A stretch of 13,923 nt of DNA from Acidobacteriota bacterium (lineage in GTDB: Bacteria > Acidobacteriota > Blastocatellia > RBC074), in NCBI GenBank assembly GCA_022614735.1, contig JAKEHZ010000155.1, forward strand, positions 1-13,923, written 5' to 3'. A model generated the notes under the pieces. It saw only the letters and a list, made by a program, of their open reading frames with translations, did no database searches and was not told the DNA's origin. Below, one piece after another: positions 1 through 5,589 of this stretch (positions are counted from its first letter, which is position 1; every line of letters begins with the position of its first letter). The translations under genes were made by a program, and so were the position numbers.

Positions 1-58
1 GATTCGACACACTACCGCATGCGGTAGTGTGTCGAATCCGCAATCCGCAATCCGCAGT
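1..58. repeat. IR0: perfect 38-bp palindrome followed by AATCCGC heptads
   Basis: Bases 1-38 are a perfect palindrome with no spacer: the 19-nt arm beginning GATTCGACAC is followed directly by its reverse complement, the centre being CCGCATGCGG. Overlapping its right end are three tandem copies of AATCCGC (35-55), then a degenerate AGTCAAT. The element lies about 13 bases beyond the prfB stop codon, so on the minus strand it is in the 3' region of prfB and could form a terminator-like hairpin, though no clear U-tract follows inside the window. The window begins exactly at the palindrome edge, so the element is probably cut and its left heptads would lie outside. It resembles the other arm-plus-heptad elements here (IR2, IR3, IR5). 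Confidence 0.85.
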
Positions 59-71
59 CAATAGGCTGCAA

Positions 72-1182
72 TCAGATACTTCGTCTCGCTAACAAATATT
101 CCTTCACGAAATCGTCAATCTTGCCGTCAAGCACCGCATCGACATCGCCCGTTTCGTGTTTCGTTCGCACATCTTTCACTAAACGGTAAGGATGCAATAC
201 GTAATTGCGAATCTGAGAGCCGAAGGAGATGTCACGCTTCGATTCGGCAAGCCTGTCAGTTTCGGCTCTCTTCTTGGCCAACTCGAGATCGTACAGGCGC
301 GATCTTAAGACCCTCATTGCGACATCGCGGTTCTGATGCTGCGAGCGCTGATTTTGACAGGTCACGACAATTCCGGTCGGTGCGTGTGTGATACGGACGG
401 CTGAATCGGTCGTGTTAATGTGCTGTCCGCCTGCCCCGGTTGACCGATAGGTGTCGATCCGCAGGTCTTTATCCAGGATCTCTACCTCTATGTCTTCGTC
501 AATCTCCGGCGTGACGAAGACTGAAGCAAAGCTGGTTTCTCGGCTCTGTCCGGCATTGAAGGGCGATTGCCGGACCAGACGGTGCACACCTACCTCGCTC
601 GAGAGCAGGCCATAGGCGTAATCTCCTTCGACGCGAAATGTCGCAGACTTGATTCCGGCCTCTTCACCAAGCTGATGATCGATCATCTCGATCTTAAACC
701 CACGCCGCTCAGCCCAGCGCAGATACATTCTCAGTAACATTTCCGCCCAATCCTGCGCATCGGTGCCGCCGGCCCCGGCATTGATCGCGACGATCGCATT
801 GCGCGGGTCGTTTTCGCCGCCGAGCAACATCTTGGTTTCACTCTCTTCGACTTCTCCGGTTAGCCGTCTGATCGATTCACGCAATTCATCTGCAGAGGCT
901 TCGTCTGATTGAGCAAATTCAAACAAGACCTCAATGTCATCAACAAGTCGGGACTGACCCTCGGCCGTGTTGATATCGCGTTCGAGCCGCGCGCGATGCT
1001 GTAAAGTCCTTTGGGCTTTTTCCTGGTCGTTCCAGAAATCGGTCGCGGCCACTTGCTCCTCGATTTTCTGCAGCTCGACTCGTTTCGCTTGAGGGTCAAA
1101 GAAACCTCCGCAACTCAGCGACGCGACGCTTTAAATCCTCGTGGCTTTCACGTAGTTCCTGTAATGCAACTGTATCAAGCAT
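72..1182 (-). CDS. prfB: Peptide chain release factor 2, expressed by programmed +1 frameshift
   Basis: RF2 recognises UGA and UAA stop codons in the ribosomal A site and triggers peptidyl-tRNA hydrolysis. The reading frame is in two parts. Frame one starts at ATG 1182 (preceded by GGAGGAGG at 1193-1200), encodes 28 residues and ends at TGA 1098-1096. The second frame resumes at GAC 1097 and runs to TGA 74-72. The joined product is about 369 residues, close to the roughly 365 of E. coli RF2. Visible motifs are the SPF anticodon tripeptide at about residues 206-208 and the catalytic GGQ at about 251-253 (within STGAGGQ), both within one residue of the E. coli positions. A gene call starting at GTG 1052 would lose the first 43 residues and miss the recoding. 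The mutase gene lies upstream on the same strand, separated by hairpin IR1. Expression is expected to be autoregulated by RF2 level. Confidence 0.96.
1095..1109 (-). promoter_or_regulatory. prfB programmed +1 frameshift site
   Basis: Read on the minus strand the site is GGAGG TTT CTT TGA C: an internal Shine-Dalgarno-like GGAGG (1109-1105), the slippery CTT (1101-1099), an in-frame TGA (1098-1096) and a following C. This matches the well-known RF2 recoding signal, in which CTT-decoding tRNA slips +1 when termination at UGA C is slow because RF2 is scarce. The spacing of three bases between GGAGG and CTT is that of the classical site. The downstream frame continues LDPQAKRVELQ, directly matching RF2 family sequence. 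Confidence 0.95.
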
Positions 1183-1274
1183 TTACCTTATTCCTCCTCC
1201 ATTGTGTCTCAAGAAAGCAACATAGCTTAACATAAACTGCGTCCGTTTTGGGCATGGGATTGTTGTCAAGGCAG

Positions 1275-1383
1275 GGAGAATACGATATCAGTACGGGGAG
1301 CGTAAGCGACCTGTTACTGACGTGGAGGACGTTAAACTAAATGCCAGGTCGCTTACGCTCCCCGTACTGATATCGTATTCTCC
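1275..1383. repeat. IR1: perfect 39-bp inverted repeat between mutase and prfB
   Basis: The arms at 1275-1313 and 1345-1383 are exact reverse complements over 39 bp, separated by a 31-base spacer. The arm starts GGAGAATACGATATC and ends with a block CAGTACGGGGAGCGT-A-AGCGACCTG that recurs in IR7 with C instead of A. The element starts 22 bases beyond the mutase stop codon and ends about 92 bases before the prfB start, so it is in the 3' region of the mutase gene and possibly in the prfB leader. It has no coding potential and no heptad repeats. Terminator, processing site or mobile repeat are all possible; no U-tract typical of an intrinsic terminator is obvious. Confidence 0.9.
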
Positions 1384-1404
1384 TTTGGTTTCTTCAATTA
1401 ATTC

Positions 1405-3006
1405 TCATATTGCCTCCTGATACTCCCCAAACACAATTCGCATCCGATCCGCAATCTCGCCCAATGTTGCGTATGCTTCGACCGCTGCGATGATCCGAGG
1501 CATCAAGTTTTCACCTGACCGCGCTGACTGCTCGACGCTGGAGAGAGCTGCCAGAGCTGATGCAGTATCGCGTTCGGCGCGGACTTTGTGCACGCGCTCG
1601 ATCTGTTTCTGCTCAAAAGCCGGGTCGATCTTGAATGTCGGGATCGTGGAATCTTCGGTGATCTGAAACCTGTTGACGCCAACGACGACCTCTTCTAATG
1701 TCTCAATACTTTTTTGATAGTCATAAGCGGAGCGCTCGATTTCGCGCTGCACATATCCGGCCTCGATAGCCGACAACATCCCACCCATCTCATCAATTTT
1801 GCTGATGTAGTCCGCGGCTCGACGCTCGATTTCGTTCGTCAGATATTCAACCAGATATGAACCGGCGAGGGGGTCGGACGTGTCCGCCACGCCGGATTCA
1901 CATGCGATGACCTGCTGCGTTCGCAGAGCGATCCGCGCCGCGTCTTCAGTCGGGAGGCTCAGAGCTTCATCCATGGCATTCGTGTGCAGTGATTGCGTCC
2001 CGCCCAGAACTGACGCGAGCGCCTGGATGGTCGTCCGAATAACATTGACCTCAGGCTGTTGCGCGGTGAGTGTCGAACCGGCAGTCTGCGAGTGGAATCG
2101 TAGCATCATAGACTTTGGGTCTTTCGCTCCGAACCGGTCGCGCATAGTTGTTGCCCATAATCTGCGTGCCGCCCGATACTTCGCCACTTCTTCGAGGAAG
2201 TTGTTATGCGCATTGAAAAAGAACGCCAGTCTAGGCGCGAAAACATCGACCTTCAACCCCGCGTCAATAGCGGCCTGGACATACGCGATCCCGTCAGCCA
2301 GTGTAAATGCCACTTCCTGCACCGCGGTCGACCCGGCTTCGCGGATGTGATACCCCGAGATAGAAATCGTGTTCCAGTTCGGCACTTCCTTCGCGCAGTA
2401 GGCGAAGATGTCTGTCACGATTCGCAGGGAAGCATGTGGCGGATAGATATACGTCCCGCGCGCGATGTATTCTTTCAAAATGTCGTTCTGAATTGTGCCG
2501 TTGAGCCGATCGGGCGTGACGCCCTGTTTTTTCGCCACTGCGATGTAGAGTGCGAGGAGGATAGAAGCTGTTGCGTTGATCGTCATCGAAGTCGAGACTT
2601 CGTCGAGCGGGATGCCATCGAAGAGCATCTCCATATCGGCGAGTGAGTCGATCGGCACGCCCACACGACCTACTTCACCCTGCGCCAGCGGATGATCGCT
2701 GTCATAACCAATCTGCGTTGGCAGATCGAAGGCGACCGACAAACCAGTCGTGCCCTGTTCGAGCAGGTATTTGTAGCGGCGGTTCGACTCTTCAGCCGTC
2801 GCGAATCCCGCGTACTGTCGCATCGTCCACAAACGGCCGCGATACATCGTCCCGTAGACGCCGCGCGTAAATGGGAATTGACCGGGGTTGCCAAGCTCTG
2901 CATCGTAGTCGATCTCAATATCCTGCGGCGAGAGGTGATTCCTGAGTTCGATTCCCGATGAAGTCGCAAATCGCTCTTTGCGTTCTCTGGATTTTGTAGT
3001 TGGCAT
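1405..3006 (-). CDS. Methylmalonyl-CoA mutase, large (catalytic) subunit without B12 domain
   Basis: The 533-residue protein is the substrate-binding TIM-barrel half of an adenosylcobalamin-dependent acyl-CoA mutase, which interconverts methylmalonyl-CoA and succinyl-CoA in propionate and branched-chain metabolism. Conserved stretches include RQYAGFATAEESN (63-75), GLSVAFDLPTQIGYDSDHP (88-106), IYPPHASLRIVTDIF (187-201) and ISISGYHIREAG (214-225). From the P. shermanii enzyme, Tyr89, Arg207 and His244 are active-site residues; with a constant offset of 24 they correspond to Tyr65, Arg183 and His220 here. Tyr and Arg at the first two favour a carboxylated substrate over isobutyryl-CoA, which uses Phe and Gln. 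The C-terminus stops at about residue 533 with no DxHxxG cobalamin domain, so a separate small subunit must be encoded elsewhere. The ATG has no clear Shine-Dalgarno sequence, but a perfect TATAAT lies about 27 bases upstream (3038-3033, minus). Confidence 0.94.
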   Translation of the reverse strand: MPTTKSRERKERFATSSGIELRNHLSPQDIEIDYDAELGNPGQFPFTRGVYGTMYRGRLWTMRQYAGFATAEESNRRYKYLLEQGTTGLSVAFDLPTQIGYDSDHPLAQGEVGRVGVPIDSLADMEMLFDGIPLDEVSTSMTINATASILLALYIAVAKKQGVTPDRLNGTIQNDILKEYIARGTYIYPPHASLRIVTDIFAYCAKEVPNWNTISISGYHIREAGSTAVQEVAFTLADGIAYVQAAIDAGLKVDVFAPRLAFFFNAHNNFLEEVAKYRAARRLWATTMRDRFGAKDPKSMMLRFHSQTAGSTLTAQQPEVNVIRTTIQALASVLGGTQSLHTNAMDEALSLPTEDAARIALRTQQVIACESGVADTSDPLAGSYLVEYLTNEIERRAADYISKIDEMGGMLSAIEAGYVQREIERSAYDYQKSIETLEEVVVGVNRFQITEDSTIPTFKIDPAFEQKQIERVHKVRAERDTASALAALSSVEQSARSGENLMPRIIAAVEAYATLGEIADRMRIVFGEYQEAI

Positions 3007-3010
3007 ATGC

Positions 3011-3075
3011 TTGCACGTGGTATTTTGAGATAATTATATGTTTAAATTGCCCCGCAAATTTTATCACGCGGGGCA
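3011..3075. promoter_or_regulatory. Divergent promoter region with an 8-bp GC hairpin
   Basis: This gap separates the divergent mutase and small-protein genes. On the minus strand TATAAT (3038-3033) is a good -10 hexamer for the mutase gene, though I see no convincing -35. On the plus strand TTGCAC (3011-3016), an 18-base spacer and TATATG (3035-3040) give a fair promoter for the small gene. Just downstream is a perfect inverted repeat TGCCCCGC (3048-3055) / GCGGGGCA (3068-3075) with a 12-base A/T-rich loop, which would lie at the very 5' end of the plus transcript or could act as an operator for both directions. Hexamers were assigned by eye; transcription starts are inferred. Confidence 0.4.
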
Positions 3076-3089
3076 TCAGAAAGAGTACA

Positions 3090-3380
3090 TTGGACGAATA
3101 CCTGGAAAAATTGATCAAAGAGCTCGGCGAAGCGATCAATAACGCAATCAACGAATCAGGAGAGGTCAACGACGCGCTGGAAAAATTGCGGATTGCCGGG
3201 CACGAAGTCCTGCTCGTGCTTGAAGCCACCATCGCGTTCAAAGACAAGCCTCCTGATCGAGGAGAAGAATCGTCGCCGTTCAAGGAGATTACGATTGAAG
3301 AGCGGTTGGCTGATATCAGTCACGAAGACCGGCAGTTTTTGAAGAGCTTGAATATCAAGTTTGATAGCGATGAAAACTAG
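3090..3380 (+). CDS. Small conserved-looking acidic protein of unknown function
   Basis: I do not recognise the family. From TTG 3090 the product is 96 residues, beginning LDEYLEKLIKELGEAINNAI and ending FDSDEN. It is hydrophilic and charged, with long predicted helical stretches, a central hydrophobic segment (GHEVLLVLEATIAF) too short and polar-flanked to be a clear membrane anchor, and an acidic C-terminal part with KEITIEERLADISHEDRQFL. No cysteine pairs or enzyme motifs are visible. An upstream in-frame ATG at 3000 would overlap the mutase start codon and add 30 unlikely residues across the promoter region, so I prefer TTG 3090, although its ribosome site (AGAAAGAG) is weak. The TAG stop codon lies inside the left arm of hairpin IR2. 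It is followed on the same strand by cstA about 250 bases on. Confidence 0.7.
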   Translation: MDEYLEKLIKELGEAINNAINESGEVNDALEKLRIAGHEVLLVLEATIAFKDKPPDRGEESSPFKEITIEERLADISHEDRQFLKSLNIKFDSDEN

Positions 3381-3480
3381 GGGCTGGGGGCTGGAGGCTG
3401 GGGGCTGGAAGTTGGAGAAGGTACTAAATCTTCTCTCCACCCCCAGCCCCCAGCCCCCAGCCTCCAGCCCCTAGTTTTCA
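3371..3480. repeat. IR2: inverted repeat with GGGCTGG heptads and G-quadruplex potential
   Basis: Outer arms TGAAAACTAG (3371-3380) and CTAGTTTTCA (3471-3480) match exactly and enclose heptad arrays. The left array (3381-3415) reads GGGCTGG, GGGCTGG, AGGCTGG, GGGCTGG, AAGTTGG. The right array (3470 to 3437 on the minus strand) reads GGGCTGG, AGGCTGG, GGGCTGG, GGGCTGG, GGGTGG, so unit order differs between arms. The minus strand at 3471-3440 contains four runs of at least four G (loops of 9, 2 and 2), a good G-quadruplex pattern. The small upstream gene's stop codon TAG (3378-3380) is part of the left arm, so the hairpin begins within the end of that gene. A terminator-like or RNA-stabilising role is plausible. 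Confidence 0.9.
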
Positions 3481-3521
3481 GAGGAGTCGTTCATGTCGTC
3501 ACGGACGACGCTCTGAAACAA

Positions 3522-3620
3522 TGAAAAAGATCAACCGCCAAGACGCCAAGAGCGCCAAGAACGTGGCAAGAAGGCGGCAGACCTTGGCGCTCTTGGCGTC
3601 TTGGCGGTTGATCTTTTTCA
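3522..3620. repeat. IR3: perfect 38-bp inverted repeat with CGCCAAG heptads before cstA
   Basis: Arms 3522-3559 and 3583-3620 are exact reverse complements (38 bp) around a 23-base spacer. Each arm holds three copies of CGCCAAG (3536, 3544 and 3553 on the left) with 1-2 base linkers, so the period is 8-9. The right arm ends directly against GAGGAG (3621-3626), the ribosome-binding site of cstA; CTC at 3511-3513 could extend pairing to the first bases of that site across a bulge. If transcription enters from upstream, the hairpin lies in the cstA leader immediately before the ribosome site. A small hairpin GTCGTC-ACG-GACGAC (3495-3509) sits between IR2 and IR3. Confidence 0.9.
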
Positions 3621-3632
3621 GAGGAGAATGTA

Positions 3633-5510
3633 ATGGAATCAATGACCGTCAATGCCGTTCCCATCCTCATCGGCGTGCTCTGCATCTACGCCATAGCCTA
3701 TCGCTATTACAGCGCGTTCATCGCCGCGAAAGTCCTTGCACTCGACGATTCGCGCATCACTCCGGCGCATCAGTTCTATGATGGGCAGAACTACACTCCA
3801 ACGAACAAGTACGTTCTGTGGGGCCACCACTTCGCGGCGATCAGTGGGCCCGGGCCTCTGATCGGGCCGGTGCTTGCGGCGCAGTTCGGATTTCTTCCCG
3901 GCCTGTTGTGGCTGGTCATCGGCGTAGTACTTGGAGGAGCTGTTCACGATTTCATCGTCCTCGCGTCCTCAATGCGCCGCGGCGGCAAATCACTGGCAGA
4001 AATCGCCCGGCGCGAGATTGATAAAGTCACCGGCGTCGTGGCCACCATGGCGATTTTAGTGATCCTGGTTGTCGCGCTCGCAGGTGTTGGACTGGCTGTC
4101 GTCAGCGCGCTCGCCGAAAGCCCCTGGGGAATGTTCACCATCGCGATGACGATTCCCATCGCTCTTTTTATGGGTTTTTATATGTATCGCTGGCGCTGCA
4201 GCTCGCCGCGCGCAATCACTGAAGGCACAATCATCGGCGTCATTCTTCTCATCCTCGCAGTCGTCTTCGGCAAATTTGTCCAGGATTCTTCGTGGGGGTA
4301 TTACTTCAGGTTCGGGCATCACGGCATTACGCTCTTGATTGCTATTTACGGTTTCGTCGCTTCCGTGTTGCCCGTCTGGCTGCTGCTCTGCCCGCGCGAT
4401 TATCTCAGCTCGTACATGAAGATCGGCTCACTCGCCTTGCTTGCGCTCGGCATCATTATTGTCATGCCGACTTTCAAAATGCCTGCCATAACTCCATTTG
4501 TAGATGGAGGCGGGCCGATCATTCCCGGCAAGGTTTTTCCGTTTGTCTTCATCACCATTGCCTGCGGCGCGATTTCGGGATTTCACGCCCTGGTCAGCTC
4601 GGGCACGACGCCAAAGATGATCGACAAGGAGACGCATGCGCGGCCAATTGGTTACGGCGCGATGTTATGCGAATCGATCGTCGGCGTGATGGCCTTGATC
4701 GCAGCCTCCTCGATGTTCCCGCACGATTATTTTCAGATCAACGTTCCACTCGAGAAGTTCGCCCAGGTTGACGGCATGTTGCGTTCGATGGGCTTCACCG
4801 AATCGAACCTGGCGGCGTTGACACAGGCCGTCGGCGAAGAGCGTCTGGCGGGACGAACGGGTGGCGCAGTGAGCCTGGCTGTCGGAATGGCGCAGATCTT
4901 CTCATCAATTCCCGGAATGAGGGGATTGATGAGTTACTGGTATCACTTTGCGATTATGTTTGAAGCCCTCTTCATCCTGACCGTAGTAGACACGGGCACG
5001 CGTGTCGCTCGCTTCATGATGCAGGAGACTCTGGGGGCTTTCTACAAACCGTTTGCGAAGACCGACTGGTTGCCGGGCGCGATCATTGCCAGCCTCCTCG
5101 CCGTCTTCTCCTGGGCTTATTTGATCTGGCAGGGTTCGATCTCGACCATCTGGCCGCTGTTCGGAATGGCCAATCAAATGCTGGCGTGCGTGGCTCTCTG
5201 TGTGTGTACGACTGTCATCATCAATTCCGGCAAAGCGCGTTATGCCTGGGTCACGATCCTGCCGCTGGCATTCATCATTGTGATTGAGATGACCGCCGGA
5301 TATCAAAATATCACGGACAATTACTGGCCGCTGACTGCCAACCCTGCGACGAGCTTCAGAGGTTATCTCTACACAACCATCACCGCATCGTTAATGACCG
5401 GATTGACGATTGTGGTTATAGGCTCGGCGCGTAAATGGTATCGCGTGGCGATTAAAGGAGAGCCGCATCAGCCGGCGATGACGCAACCTGTAGCAGTGGG
5501 GCAGGATTGA
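3633..5510 (+). CDS. cstA: CstA-family carbon-starvation transporter
   Basis: A 625-residue polytopic inner-membrane protein of the CstA/BtsT family, whose characterised members take up peptides or pyruvate, often under carbon limitation. Family signatures visible are the first helix (about 9-26), GHHFAAISGPGPLIGPVLAA (64-83), FLPGLLWLVIGVVLGGAVHDF (87-107), the conserved SGFHALVSSGTTPKMI (315-330) and WPLFGMANQMLA (507-518); many further hydrophobic segments of 18-22 residues follow to near residue 600. The length is shorter than E. coli CstA (about 700) but usual for many bacterial members. The start ATG 3633 follows GAGGAG with a six-base spacer; a second ATG lies three codons on. The leader contains IR3, and the stop TGA touches IR4. 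Specificity for peptide or pyruvate cannot be told from the sequence. Confidence 0.95.
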   Translation: MESMTVNAVPILIGVLCIYAIAYRYYSAFIAAKVLALDDSRITPAHQFYDGQNYTPTNKYVLWGHHFAAISGPGPLIGPVLAAQFGFLPGLLWLVIGVVLGGAVHDFIVLASSMRRGGKSLAEIARREIDKVTGVVATMAILVILVVALAGVGLAVVSALAESPWGMFTIAMTIPIALFMGFYMYRWRCSSPRAITEGTIIGVILLILAVVFGKFVQDSSWGYYFRFGHHGITLLIAIYGFVASVLPVWLLLCPRDYLSSYMKIGSLALLALGIIIVMPTFKMPAITPFVDGGGPIIPGKVFPFVFITIACGAISGFHALVSSGTTPKMIDKETHARPIGYGAMLCESIVGVMALIAASSMFPHDYFQINVPLEKFAQVDGMLRSMGFTESNLAALTQAVGEERLAGRTGGAVSLAVGMAQIFSSIPGMRGLMSYWYHFAIMFEALFILTVVDTGTRVARFMMQETLGAFYKPFAKTDWLPGAIIASLLAVFSWAYLIWQGSISTIWPLFGMANQMLACVALCVCTTVIINSGKARYAWVTILPLAFIIVIEMTAGYQNITDNYWPLTANPATSFRGYLYTTITASLMTGLTIVVIGSARKWYRVAIKGEPHQPAMTQPVAVGQD

Positions 5511-5511
5511 A

Positions 5512-5561
5512 AAGAGAGAATACGAAACTTGCCTATTTTCGTTTGTTTCGTATTCTCTCTT
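5512..5561. repeat. IR4: hairpin between convergent cstA and propeller gene
   Basis: Arms 5512-5528 and 5545-5561 (core GAGAATACGAAAC) pair over 17 bp around a 16-base loop. The element begins one base after the cstA stop codon and ends 28 bases from the stop of the convergent gene, so it may serve as a bidirectional terminator. On the minus strand 5556-5537 reads AGAATACGAAACAAACGAAA, identical to the outer 20 nt of the IR5 arms, followed by AATAGGC, a heptad variant also found in IR5. It looks like a shortened relative of IR5. Confidence 0.8.
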
Positions 5562-5589
5562 CATTCCACAACCACAAAATCCATCAGTA

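Noticed and set aside
1275..1383. Insertion sequence ends
   Set aside because: The 31-base interior cannot encode a transposase and no clear flanking target duplication is visible, so it is listed as a repeat only.
1880..2350. Long antisense frame over the mutase gene (and others over cstA, nagA and the hydratase)
   Set aside because: They mirror codon structure of well-identified genes, lack ribosome sites and show no family motifs.
3493..3516. Seven-codon frame MSSRTTL with a good GAGGAG upstream
   Set aside because: It could be a leader peptide or the relic of a former start, but seven codons and overlap with a small hairpin give no real support; kept only as part of the direct-repeat finding.
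3521..3781. Plus-strand frame beginning MKKINRQDAKSAK
   Set aside because: It reads through the IR3 heptads and then through cstA in the wrong frame; the start is inside the hairpin arm and composition is that of translated repeat.
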